This document shows positions 26,350 through 34,729 of a DNA stretch of 64,000 nt, piece by piece. The first letter of the stretch is position 1. Each line of letters begins with the position of its first letter. Source of the DNA: Hymenobacter sedentarius. Its GTDB lineage: Bacteria > Bacteroidota > Bacteroidia > Cytophagales > Hymenobacteraceae. The notes under the pieces were generated by a model, which was given only the letters and a program-made list of their open reading frames with translations, did no database searches and was not told the DNA's origin. The stretch covers positions 434,001 through 498,000 of the forward strand of contig NZ_CP013909.1 in the NCBI RefSeq assembly GCF_001507645.1, written 5' to 3'. The translations under genes were made by a program, and so were the position numbers.

Positions 26350-26491
26350 TAACGTCATGCAGAGCGGAGCGAAGCCTCTTGCTCGCGCAACTAAACTAAT
26401 CGTCTGTCATGCTGACGAAGGAAGCATCTTATCGCCGCTAAACGATTCGTCTGGCAGTGATAAGATGCTTCGCTACGCTCTGCATGACAGG
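26350..26491. repeat. Family A palindrome with extra left arm
   Basis: A single left arm at 26350-26380 (AACGTCATGCAGAGCGGAGC then GAAGCCTCTTG) precedes a full hairpin at 26404-26490 (TGTCATGCTGACGAAGGAAG ... GATAAGATGCTTCGC ... CTCTGCATGACA). Located between the CE12-GH28 gene and the GH105 gene. Confidence 0.9.
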
Positions 26492-26538
26492 AGGCTCGGC
26501 ACGAAGTTCTTTATTTAAAAATAGCCCAATACTGTGCC

Positions 26539-28902
26539 TTAACGCTTAGCAAAAACCACCGCTTTCTTGGCCACTTTCTGGCCCAGCTCCACGTCTTTTT
26601 TCGCCAGCTTGATATTAGTGTTGGTCAAGCGGATGTCTTTGCTGCGGTCGCCGGTCACACGCAGCAGCAGTTCGGCGCCCTTGGTGTAGTGGATGCCGTC
26701 CAGCGCGATGTTGTGGCTGTTTTGCACTTCCATCACGGGGGCGGTTTCAGTCGAGAGCAGCGTCACGTTTTTCAGGCGGATGTTCTCGGCCTCCTGGCAC
26801 ACCAGGCCTTTTTTGCTTTCCAGCACCGCGTTTTCAATGCTGATATCCTTGATGCTCATCTCGGGCAGGCCGCGCACCAAGATGCCGGTCGTGGCACCCT
26901 TGCACGTCACGTTGCGGATGCGGAAGCCCTTAAACTGGGGCGTGCCCTCGTTTAGCGGCTGCGCGGCTATCACGGGCGGCGCGGTGCTTTCGCCGGCCAG
27001 CGGCACGGGGTCCTTGGCGGCGTAATACATGTCGAACAGAATGGCCTCGCCGGCAATGTCGGTCATGTCCACGCCATCGACGAAGATGTTCTCGACCACG
27101 CCGCCGCGGCCGCGGGCCGTCTTGAAGCGCAGGCCCACGTCGGTGCCCATGAAGGTGCAGTTGTACACGTACAGGTTGCGGGCGCCGCCCGACATTTCGG
27201 AACCAATCACGAAGCCGCCGTGGGCGTGATACACTTTCGTGTCGCGCACGATGAAGTTTTCGGTAGGCACGCCGCGCTTGCGACCCTGCTCGTCACGGCC
27301 GCTCTTGATGCAGATGCCGTCGTCGCCCACGTCAAATGTGCAGCCTTCTACCACGCCCGTGCGGCAGGATTCCAGGTCCAGCGCGTCGGTGTTCTGGCCA
27401 TACCAGGGGTTCTTGGCCGTCACGTTGCGCAGCGTGATGTTTTCACACAGCAGCGGGTGAATGGTCCAGGCCGGGGAATTCTGGATGGTGAAGCCCTCCA
27501 GCAGAATCTGCTTGCAGCGCGTTAGGCTCAGCATGTTGGGCCGCAGGAAGTCGCGGATGTCGTCGAAGTCTTTCGGGTCAAGGCTCTTGCGGGGCGTGCC
27601 GGCCGTAGCCAGCAGGTTTCCTTTCAGGGACCCGGCCGAAGGGTACCAGTAGTCTTTCTTATCGGAGAGCACGCCGCCCGAGGCCACCAGCTTCTGCCAC
27701 TGCGTTTCGTTGAGTTTGTTTTTCTTGACGGGCCGCCAGGCGTCGCCGGCCCCGTCGAAGATGCCGTTGCCGGTGATGGCGATGTTGGTCAAGTCCACGC
27801 CCGAAATGGGGGCCTGGCTGCGAATGGCCTCCTCCCCTTCCCAGGTGGTTTTAATGAGCGGGTACTGGCTGCGGTCGGCCGTGAACTGCACCAGCGCACC
27901 GGTGGCCAGGTGCAGGTTCACGTTGTTTTTCAGCACGATGGGGCCGGTGAGCCAGAGGCCGCGGGGCACCAGCACCGTGCCGCCATTTACCGCACACGCA
28001 TCAACGGCTTTGCGGAAGGCTTCGGTGTTCAGGGCCTGGCCGTCGGCCACGGCGCCGTATTTCACGATGTTAAAGGTGTCCTTTTTAAACATCGGCTCCA
28101 GCACCACGGGCAGGTCAAACAGGTACTTGCCGTCGAAGGGCGCGCGGCTCAGGTGGCTGGCCAGGGGCAGGTTCTGCTCCTTCACGCTCTGGGCCACGAG
28201 TTGGGCCACGCGGGTGGCGCCATACTCCGAAAAGTGGGTGTTGTCGTTCTTGGCGGGCGGCACCGGGTTGAGCTGGTAGTAGCCGTTGAGGTACGACCAG
28301 AACAGCGGCCGCGACCCCTGCTCGCCGAGCTGCGAGTACAGGGCCCAGCTTTTTTCGTGCAAGTCAATCAGCGGCACTTTCTGGGCCTTGGCCACCTCGC
28401 GCACCACGCCGGGGTATTCGCCGTGGTCGTCCTTGCGCTTGCCGGCCTCGTCGAAGAAGCGGCGGCCCACGGGCGTGAGCAGCACGGGGTTAGCGCCTTT
28501 TTGCTTGGCTTCCTGCACAAACTTGGTGAGGAGCTGGCGGTACAGCGTCTGGGCCGGGGCCGAGCGGGTGCTGTCTTCCACTTTGGAGTCGTTGTGCCCA
28601 AACTGAATGAACACCCAGTCGCCGGGCTTGAGGTCCTGGAGCACCTTGGCCCAACGGCCTTCGCGCAGGAAGCTTTTGGTGCTGCGCCCGTTCACGGCGG
28701 TGTTGCGGATAACCACGCCGCCGTCAAAATACTGGCCGAATTCCATGCCCCAGCCACGCTCGGGCTTGGTGAGGTCGGCCTTGTCGGCCATGGTGGAGTC
28801 GCCCACCAGGAAAATCTGCGTTTTCGGCTCGGCCGCCGGCCCAAAGGCCAGCATGAGGAAAGCCGCCAGCCCAGCCAGCAGTAATACCAACGTTGATTTC
28901 AT
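26539..28902 (-). CDS. Rhamnogalacturonan acetylesterase-polygalacturonase fusion (CE12-GH28)
   Basis: 787 residues from the ATG at 28902 (MKSTLVLLLAGLAAFLMLAF signal peptide). The frame continues to 29061, but that extension would run through the operator candidate. Residues about 27-245 are an SGNH esterase: FLVGDSTMAD (Ser), FIQFGHNDSK (Asn) and DNTHFSEYGA (Asp, His). Residues about 275-760 are a GH28 right-handed beta-helix: NTDALDLESC, VGDDGICIKSG (the Asp pair), AHGGFVIGSEMSGG (His) and RFKTARGRGG. It would strip acetyl groups and cut polygalacturonan or rhamnogalacturonan in the periplasm or at the surface. Confidence 0.93.
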   Translation of the reverse strand: MKSTLVLLLAGLAAFLMLAFGPAAEPKTQIFLVGDSTMADKADLTKPERGWGMEFGQYFDGGVVIRNTAVNGRSTKSFLREGRWAKVLQDLKPGDWVFIQFGHNDSKVEDSTRSAPAQTLYRQLLTKFVQEAKQKGANPVLLTPVGRRFFDEAGKRKDDHGEYPGVVREVAKAQKVPLIDLHEKSWALYSQLGEQGSRPLFWSYLNGYYQLNPVPPAKNDNTHFSEYGATRVAQLVAQSVKEQNLPLASHLSRAPFDGKYLFDLPVVLEPMFKKDTFNIVKYGAVADGQALNTEAFRKAVDACAVNGGTVLVPRGLWLTGPIVLKNNVNLHLATGALVQFTADRSQYPLIKTTWEGEEAIRSQAPISGVDLTNIAITGNGIFDGAGDAWRPVKKNKLNETQWQKLVASGGVLSDKKDYWYPSAGSLKGNLLATAGTPRKSLDPKDFDDIRDFLRPNMLSLTRCKQILLEGFTIQNSPAWTIHPLLCENITLRNVTAKNPWYGQNTDALDLESCRTGVVEGCTFDVGDDGICIKSGRDEQGRKRGVPTENFIVRDTKVYHAHGGFVIGSEMSGGARNLYVYNCTFMGTDVGLRFKTARGRGGVVENIFVDGVDMTDIAGEAILFDMYYAAKDPVPLAGESTAPPVIAAQPLNEGTPQFKGFRIRNVTCKGATTGILVRGLPEMSIKDISIENAVLESKKGLVCQEAENIRLKNVTLLSTETAPVMEVQNSHNIALDGIHYTKGAELLLRVTGDRSKDIRLTNTNIKLAKKDVELGQKVAKKAVVFAKR

Positions 28903-29038
28903 CGCGCGAAAGGAAAGGTTGCACCCGCCCCGGCGAGTGAGCCCAAGGGAGTGAAGGCAGTATCGCCCTAACAATATTAGGCCAACTCTGAGCCGATAGG
29001 CCCTTCCTGCGAGGCAGAGAGGCGCTTTTTTTTGCGCA

Positions 29039-29056
29039 ATCGTTGCCGGGAACGTT
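29039..29056. promoter_or_regulatory. Candidate LacI-family operator upstream of CE12-GH28
   Basis: ATCGTTGCCGGGAACGTT is a near-palindrome. With the flanks TTTGCGCA and CTCAT it forms a 31-bp block (29031-29061) matching the kduD-upstream block at 27 positions. It lies about 137 bp upstream of the CE12-GH28 ATG, almost the same distance as for kduD. Confidence 0.75.
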
Positions 29057-29127
29057 CTCATCTGCGCTGCTGGCAGCCCAACCTCCTGGCCTTTTACGCA
29101 AGCCAGCTCAACCTAAGGCTCCTCAGG

Positions 29128-31638
29128 CTATTTCCCCCGAACCACCATCGTGCCCGTGCCCTGGGCCGGCAGCCCGCCCAGGCTGAGGCCCTCGGCCACT
29201 GCCTGGAAAGTGCCGCTGCCATCGGCGGTGAAGAAGTGCAGTTCGGCCTCGCCGCGCGCATTGGTCCGCACGATGGGGTTCCAGTACAGGGTGCTGGTGC
29301 GCGGGTCGGCGGGTGGGTTGGTGAGCAGGGCGTTGTAGCGGGGCTGGTAAAACTCGCGGGCCTGGTAGAAGCCTGGCACCTTCACGGTCGCAATGCCGGG
29401 CGATGGAGCCGAATCGCCCCCCTTGTACTTGGGGTTGGCGCGCTTGGTGTAGATGGCAATGGCGCCGCCGCTGCCACCAAAGATGGCCGCTTCGATGCCC
29501 TTGAAAACTTCCACCGATTCAATGTCGGAAGACTGCAGCGAGCTGATAAAGTCGATGTCCACCTTTTGTCCGTCGAGGATAAATAGCGGCGTGCCCGCCC
29601 CCCGGATTTGCGCCGTCATGTTCGGCGGGTTGCCACTGATGGTGAGGCCGGCCACACGCCCCTGCAGCAGCTGCAGCACCGACATGCCCGATTTCGCCTC
29701 CGGCATGTTGGCAAAATCAATCACTGTGCCCCCGGTGGCCCCGTAGAGGCGGCGCGGGTCGTCGCGCGGCACGGTTTCCCGCTTGGCCGTCACCGACACG
29801 TTGCTCAGGTTGATGTTGCGCACGGCTTTTTCGGGGTGCAGGTCCAGGTCGGCGGCCTGGGCCTGGCGGCTGCGGCGCACAAAGGCGGCCACGCCGGCGG
29901 GTGCCGTGGCCAACGACGGCAGCGCGGGTAAGGGCTGCGTGCTCGGCATCGGGCCGGCATCGGGCCGGATGAGGACGTTGGAACCGCCCTGCGAGCGCCG
30001 CGCCTGCAGGGTAATCACGGCCGTATCGCGCAGCGTGAACGCCGAGAACGTGAAGCGGCCGTTGGCGTCAGTGGTAGCCGTGGCCACGTTTTTGGTCGGC
30101 CGCGTTTGCAGGAACGTGAGCTGGCTGTTGGCAATGGGGCGGTTGCCCTGCGCGCTCACCACCTGCCCGGTGAGGGAGATGTTTTGCTCGGGCAAGAACA
30201 CAACGGGCGCGGGCTTGCCGGCCAGCACGTCCTTCCACACAAACCGCCGCCAGCCCTGCGTCAGCAGCAGGTCGTCGAGGGCCTGGGCCGTGGCGGCCGA
30301 CTGCTCCCGGAAGTAGTAGCCGGGGGTGTCGACGTAGCCCACCAGGTCAGAAGTCAGCAGCAGATTCGAGGCAATGGTTTCGGCGTTGGGGTCGAGGGCG
30401 CTCAACCCGGCATCGCTCACGGCCACCGACAGGTTGGTTTGCACCGGCAGGCCCGCCGCATCGGCTACGCGCACGGTGAGTTGCACCGGCGCGTGGGCCC
30501 CGTAGGTGGGCTGGTCGGGGGTGATGGTGACTTTCAGCGCGGCCGGGCCGTTTTGCACAAAGGCCAGCCGCTCGCAGCGCGGCGTGCCCTGGGCATCAAA
30601 CAAGGTGAAGTGCACAATGCCATTGGGGTAGTTCTTCTTTGGCATGCGCCATACCGCCGGGGCATCGCCCACCAGCGGGCGCGCCGCCGGGTAGGCCACC
30701 ACGCCCCGCACTTGCGTGAGTAGGTGCACAGGGCCGGGCGCGGGAGCCCCGGCCGCGCCCCGGTAGCGGGCCTCTACCAGGAAGTCCGGGCCGTTTTCTA
30801 CCACGTGCAGGGTGTAGCCGCTGGGCTGCGGCACGGGCAAGGGATAGTCGGCGGTGCTGCCGTCGGGCAGCGTGATGCGAGCGTGGTAGCGCTGGCCCGC
30901 GGCGGGCACCAGGGCAAAGCGGCCCATGCCGGCGTGGCGGCTGCTGTAGGTGGTCACCACGGCGTTTTGCGCGGTTAGAATCTGGCCGCGCACGGCAATG
31001 CCCCGGCCGCTGGCGTCGGTGGCTTTGCAGGCCACCACGCCCGGCAAGCCTTCCACGAGGTAGCCGCCTTCGGGGAAAAACTGCACGTCGGGTTTGCCGG
31101 CGGCGGCGCTGCCGCCTTTGGGTTTGCGGGCCGCAGTGGTTTCGGCGCTGGGTTCCTGGGGGCCAATGGGCGAGGCGGGCCAGATGCTCAGGCGGCGGCT
31201 GTACACGAAATTATCGCCGGCGTTGCGCATCCAGTTGGTGTAGGCGCGCAGCACGTAGGTGCCGGCGGCCAGCGAATCGGCAACGTCGAGGTCGCCGCTG
31301 GCGCGGCCGCCTTGCAGCAGCAGGGTGCGGCGGGCCACCACCTTGTGCTCGGGCGAGACCAGGTCGACGTGCAGCACCTGATTAAGGGAATCGAGCTGGT
31401 GCCGCGAGGCATCGACGACATAAGCGCTGAACCAGATGGTTTCGCCGGTGCCGTACACCGGGCGGTCGAGGTGGAGGTAGGCCTTTTCACCCCGGGCGGC
31501 TGCGTAGAATTCGCCTACCTGGCGCGCGATGCGCTCCATCAGGCCTTCCTCAGCGGGCCGCTGGCGAAAGGCGGTGAGCACCACTCCAACGGCCAGCAGG
31601 GCCGCCAGCATTCCTTTTTGCACGCGCACTAATTTCAT
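29128..31638 (-). CDS. MG2-domain protein with TonB-plug domain but no barrel
   Basis: 836 residues from the ATG at 31638 (MKLVRVQKGMLAALLAVGVV, signal peptide or anchor). The N-terminal 600 residues are alpha-2-macroglobulin-like beta domains (KAYLHLDRPVYGTGETIWFS, GTYVLRAYTNWMRN, PAALKVTITPDQPTYGAHAP) and a carboxypeptidase-regulatory-like repeat (LTGQVVSAQGNRPIANSQLT). Residues about 670-770 are a TonB receptor plug (MTAQIRGAGTPLFILDGQKV, DIESVEVFKGIEAAIFGGSG). A transmembrane barrel is absent; about 60 residues of tail follow the plug. The family is common in Bacteroidota with no settled role. Signs of a link to pectin use are positional only. Confidence 0.85.
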   Translation of the reverse strand: MKLVRVQKGMLAALLAVGVVLTAFRQRPAEEGLMERIARQVGEFYAAARGEKAYLHLDRPVYGTGETIWFSAYVVDASRHQLDSLNQVLHVDLVSPEHKVVARRTLLLQGGRASGDLDVADSLAAGTYVLRAYTNWMRNAGDNFVYSRRLSIWPASPIGPQEPSAETTAARKPKGGSAAAGKPDVQFFPEGGYLVEGLPGVVACKATDASGRGIAVRGQILTAQNAVVTTYSSRHAGMGRFALVPAAGQRYHARITLPDGSTADYPLPVPQPSGYTLHVVENGPDFLVEARYRGAAGAPAPGPVHLLTQVRGVVAYPAARPLVGDAPAVWRMPKKNYPNGIVHFTLFDAQGTPRCERLAFVQNGPAALKVTITPDQPTYGAHAPVQLTVRVADAAGLPVQTNLSVAVSDAGLSALDPNAETIASNLLLTSDLVGYVDTPGYYFREQSAATAQALDDLLLTQGWRRFVWKDVLAGKPAPVVFLPEQNISLTGQVVSAQGNRPIANSQLTFLQTRPTKNVATATTDANGRFTFSAFTLRDTAVITLQARRSQGGSNVLIRPDAGPMPSTQPLPALPSLATAPAGVAAFVRRSRQAQAADLDLHPEKAVRNINLSNVSVTAKRETVPRDDPRRLYGATGGTVIDFANMPEAKSGMSVLQLLQGRVAGLTISGNPPNMTAQIRGAGTPLFILDGQKVDIDFISSLQSSDIESVEVFKGIEAAIFGGSGGAIAIYTKRANPKYKGGDSAPSPGIATVKVPGFYQAREFYQPRYNALLTNPPADPRTSTLYWNPIVRTNARGEAELHFFTADGSGTFQAVAEGLSLGGLPAQGTGTMVVRGK

Positions 31639-31977
31639 CTTTGCAGGCTGTCGAAAACAGTGGGCTTTATTATTTAGCCCAACCGTAAGATTACTGCACA
31701 AAGATGGCGACACCATGAACCCCGCAAGCCATGCTCCCAGGGACTTGAGCTAATTCCGCGGCCTTCTTACCAGCGGAAACGCCCGGGCCGTTTCTATTTA
31801 GCCAGAATTAGCTACTCTTGTAGTGGATTAAGCCTAGAAAGTTTTCCTGCAGCGGCCACCGCTGCTGCCAGCAGCTCAACTTGGTTGGGCGAAGGCGCCG
31901 GAACCATCCGGGCGCGTAATCCAGTAATTTAGTTGAGCCGGCTGCGGCTGTTTATTCTCCTTTCTTAGTCAACGCGC
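31639..31977. other. 339-bp divergent intergenic region between the MG2/plug gene and the LacI gene
   Basis: Holds promoters for two diverging genes. The palindrome at 31776-31794 is the clearest element. TACTCTTG at 31813-31820 resembles a TAnnTTTG box with one mismatch, on the strand of the regulator gene. No open reading frame was recognised. Confidence 0.55.
31776..31794. promoter_or_regulatory. Palindrome upstream of the LacI-family gene
   Basis: GAAACGCCCGGGCCGTTTC pairs at 8 of 9 positions about its centre. The halves (GAAACG/CGTTTC) are arranged opposite to the CGTT...AACG sites at 16909 and 29039, so it may bind a different regulator, or the same regulator in an autoregulatory mode. 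Confidence 0.5.
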
Positions 31978-33009
31978 TTGGACCCCGTCACCATCAAGGA
32001 TATTGCGCACGCGCTGAACCTGTCGACCTCGACGGTGTCGCGGGCCTTGCGCGACAGTTACGAAATCAGCCCCGAAACCAAGCGGCTGGTGATGGAATAC
32101 GCCGAGCGGCTCAACTACCGGCCCAACCCCATTGCCCTGAGCCTGAAGGGCAGCAGCAGCAAGGCTCTGGCCGTGATTGTGCCCCAGATTGCGAACAACT
32201 TCTTTTCGCAGGCCATCAACGGCATCGAGGCCATTGCCTACAACCGCGGCTACCACGTCATCATCTTCCAGACGCACGAGTCGTACGAGCGCGAACTGGC
32301 CAATATTCAGCAGGCCGTGTCCCGCCGCGTCGACGGTCTGCTGCTCTCGCTGTCCAGCGAAACCTCCAACGTGTCGCACCTGCAGGCGCTGATTGACCAG
32401 GGCATGCCGCTGGTGCTGTTCGACCGTGTAGCCGCCGAGCTGCCCGTGACGCAGGTGGTAGCCGACAACTTCGGCGGGGCCTACGCCGCCACCTCGCACC
32501 TGCTCCAAACCGGCCGGCGCCGCATTGCCCACCTCACCATTCCGCCCTACCTGAGCATCACGCAGGAGCGGCTAGCCGGCTACCGCGCCGCCCTGGAGCA
32601 ATACGGCGTGCCCTTCGACGAAAACCTGGTGCGCTACGGCACCTTCGGCCCCGACGAGGCCGGTCCGCTCGTGGACGAGCTGCTGGCCCTTTCGCCCCCG
32701 CCCGATGCGTTTTTCACGGCCAGCGACCGGCTGGCCCTGGGCTGTCTCGCGGCCCTGCGCGAGCGCGGCGTCGACATTCCCGGCCAGGTGGGGCTGCTCA
32801 GCTTCACCAATTCCCAATCGGCCCACCTGCTCAACCCGCCCCTGAGCACCGTGACCCAGCCCGCCCAGGAAATAGGTCAGCTCGCCGCCGAACGCCTCAT
32901 CGAGCAGATCGAGCGCAAGCACAAGAGCACCGGCCCCAGCACAATGAAGCTACCCACCACCCTGGTAGTTCGCGAGTCGTCGCGGGCACTGCCCAAGCTG
33001 GTTTCGTAG
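31978..33009 (+). CDS. LacI/GalR-family transcriptional regulator of the pectin locus
   Basis: 343 residues. VTIKDIAHALNLSTSTVSRA (residues 4-23) is the LacI helix-turn-helix, followed by the hinge NYRPNPIALSLKGSSS and a periplasmic-binding-protein-like effector domain (VLFDRVAAELPVTQVVADNF, ITQERLAGYRAALEQYGVPF, DAFFTASDRLALGCLAAL). The start is a TTG at 31978: an in-frame TAG ends at 31968 and no ATG or GTG lies before the HTH. It is the only transcription factor in the locus and faces away from it, so it is the natural reader of the palindromes upstream of kduD and CE12-GH28, probably released by a uronate-derived effector. Confidence 0.94.
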   Translation: MDPVTIKDIAHALNLSTSTVSRALRDSYEISPETKRLVMEYAERLNYRPNPIALSLKGSSSKALAVIVPQIANNFFSQAINGIEAIAYNRGYHVIIFQTHESYERELANIQQAVSRRVDGLLLSLSSETSNVSHLQALIDQGMPLVLFDRVAAELPVTQVVADNFGGAYAATSHLLQTGRRRIAHLTIPPYLSITQERLAGYRAALEQYGVPFDENLVRYGTFGPDEAGPLVDELLALSPPPDAFFTASDRLALGCLAALRERGVDIPGQVGLLSFTNSQSAHLLNPPLSTVTQPAQEIGQLAAERLIEQIERKHKSTGPSTMKLPTTLVVRESSRALPKLVS

Positions 33010-33058
33010 CAACAGTTTATGCGATTGGGTATTTAGCTGGAATTGAGCTATAAACTGG

Positions 33059-33190
33059 GACGTCATACAGAGTGCAGCGAAGCATCTTTACCACATCGCC
33101 TGTCATGCTGAGCTTGCGAAGCATCTTATCACGTTCGAACGATTCGTTCCGCGGCGATAAGATGCTTCGCAAGCTCAGCATGACAGGCGA
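33059..33190. repeat. Family A palindrome with extra left arm
   Basis: A partial left arm at 33059-33090 (GACGTCATACAGAGTGCAGC) precedes a perfect 34-bp inverted repeat: 33097-33130 (starts CGCCTGTCATGCTGAGCTTG) and 33156-33189. It sits between the convergent LacI-family gene and prmA. Confidence 0.93.
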
Positions 33191-33239
33191 TTGAAACACT
33201 CTTGTGGTTACAATACCCCAGGCGAGGTTTTAAATCGCC

Positions 33240-34070
33240 TTACTCCTTCTCAAAAATGGCTGACACCCAGCTGCGCAACGTGCGGTGGCGCTGGTAGCGG
33301 AGGCCGTGCTTAGCCGCCTCAGCCTGAATTTTGGGCAGGTCTTCTTCGTAGAAACCGCTGAATAGGATGGGGCGGCCGCTGGGCAGCAGGCGGGCGTACT
33401 CGTGCATGTCTTCGAGCAGCACGTTGCGGTTGATGTTAGCCAGGATGAGGTCGAAGGGGGCTTCGTTGGCCAGGGTTTCCACGCCGCCCAGGCGGCACTC
33501 AATGGTGCGGCACTGGTTTTCGGCGGCGTTGTCGCGGGCGTTTTCCACCGTCCAGGGCTCGGTGTCGACGGCCAGGACCTGGCGGGCGCCCAGCATTTCG
33601 GCCATAATGGCCAGGATGCCGGTGCCGGTGCCCATGTCCAGCACGCGCAGGCCCTTGTGGTCGACGTCGAGCTGGTTTTCTATCATCAGGGCCGTGGTTT
33701 CGTGGTGGCCCGTGCCGAAGGACATGCGCGGCATGATGACGATGTCATAGTCCACGTTGTCGGGCTTGGAGTGAAACGGGGCCCGCACCGACACGCGCTC
33801 GGCGATAATCAGCGGCTGGAAGTTCTTCTCCCACTCGGCGTTCCAGTTTTGGCGGGTAATGACGCGGTGCGAATGGTTCAGGTCGCCAATGCCCGAGTAG
33901 CGGGCCATGATTTCCTCCACCGCATCGGGGTTGAAGGCCTCTTCGGTGGTGTAGGCACAAAAGCCGGCGTCGTTGTCTTCAAAAGTGTCGAAGCCTACTT
34001 CGGCCAGCTCGGCCACCAAAATATCGGCCAGCTCGCGCGGGGCTTCAACGGTCAGTTCAATAAAATCCAT
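33240..34070 (-). CDS. prmA: Ribosomal protein L11 methyltransferase
   Basis: 276 residues from the ATG at 34070 (MDFIELTVEAP); the open frame extends to 34241 but the additional residues include the region of a terminator-like sequence and are not family-like. VLDMGTGTGILAIMAEMLGA is SAM-binding motif I, AVDTEPWTVENARDNA motif II, and FDLILANINRNVLLEDM the methyltransferase N-x-x-x-N-V-L motif. MPRMSFGTGHHETTALMIE is diagnostic of PrmA. It trimethylates L11 in the cytoplasm. Confidence 0.94.
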   Translation of the reverse strand: MDFIELTVEAPRELADILVAELAEVGFDTFEDNDAGFCAYTTEEAFNPDAVEEIMARYSGIGDLNHSHRVITRQNWNAEWEKNFQPLIIAERVSVRAPFHSKPDNVDYDIVIMPRMSFGTGHHETTALMIENQLDVDHKGLRVLDMGTGTGILAIMAEMLGARQVLAVDTEPWTVENARDNAAENQCRTIECRLGGVETLANEAPFDLILANINRNVLLEDMHEYARLLPSGRPILFSGFYEEDLPKIQAEAAKHGLRYQRHRTLRSWVSAIFEKE

Positions 34071-34213
34071 AAAGAGCAAAAAGCAACGGCTCAGACCAGC
34101 CGTCGAGGAAAACCATGCGGCAAAGGTCGCAGGAAAAGCCGGGTAAGCGCCTTCCATACCCGATGGTATACCGGCACCGCTACTATTGACATTCCCCCAA
34201 TTGCCGGCAAACA

Positions 34214-34244
34214 AAAATGCCACCCCGGTTAAAGGTGGCATTTT
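34214..34244. terminator. Rho-independent terminator
   Basis: Stem AAAATGCCACC (34214-34224) and GGTGGCATTTT (34234-34244), with A/T runs on both sides, so it works on either strand. It ends the transcript of the small secreted protein gene before prmA. Confidence 0.85.
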
Positions 34245-34265
34245 GAGAAGTTATACAGCGCGTAG

Positions 34266-34649
34266 TTACTGCTTGCAGCCGGCAAAGGAGCGCACCTTGG
34301 TGTAATGGATAGAGAAGTCGGCCCGCGACCGGTCGGTGGTCACAAATAGGACGTAGTCGGCGAAGTCGCGGGCCGGGGCGTCGGCCCACAGGCCGGCTTT
34401 GTCGGCAAACAGCTTGTTGGCTTCCTTGAACACGATGAGGTCGACAAAGGCCTCTTCGGGCTCCACGTACACCGTGCCCAGGCAGTAGTTGCGGCGGCTC
34501 GGGTCGGTTTCGAGATACACGGAACCGTAGATTTTGCACGGCTCCAGCGGACCAGCCGCGTGGGTGCGGGCAGCTACCGCCGCATGGCTCAACCGGGGTT
34601 GAGCCAGAGCCGTTGCTAATAATGCCGTGAGCAGAAAGGAAAAGAACAT
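34266..34649 (-). CDS. Small secreted protein of unknown function
   Basis: 127 residues. A signal peptide (MFFSFLLTALLATALAQP) is followed by a compact domain with CKIYGSVYLETDP, YCLGTVYVEPEEAFVDLIVF, FADYVLFVTTDRSRADFSIH and a terminal SFAGCKQ. Three cysteines in the mature part could pair in the periplasm. The KIYGSVY and RADFSIHYT patterns remind me of the DUF6150 group, but I cannot confirm this. It is followed by its own terminator. Confidence 0.75.
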   Translation of the reverse strand: MFFSFLLTALLATALAQPRLSHAAVAARTHAAGPLEPCKIYGSVYLETDPSRRNYCLGTVYVEPEEAFVDLIVFKEANKLFADKAGLWADAPARDFADYVLFVTTDRSRADFSIHYTKVRSFAGCKQ

Positions 34650-34729
34650 AGCTGAAGCGACAGTTTTTGGGCGGAATTACGCGGGTATTACGGGCCTAAC
34701 CGCCTTCCAACAACGGTGCCAGGCCTGGG

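Noticed and set aside
26539..28902. Frameshift joining two genes as cause of the CE12-GH28 length
   Set aside because: One uninterrupted frame with both domains complete; the linker is clean.
28903..29061. 53-residue N-terminal extension of the CE12-GH28 frame
   Set aside because: It would run across the operator candidate and lacks a signal peptide, while the ATG at 28902 begins a clean one.
34071..34241. 57-residue N-terminal extension of PrmA
   Set aside because: MDFIELTVEAP at 34070 is the normal PrmA start. The extension overlaps the terminator at 34214-34244.
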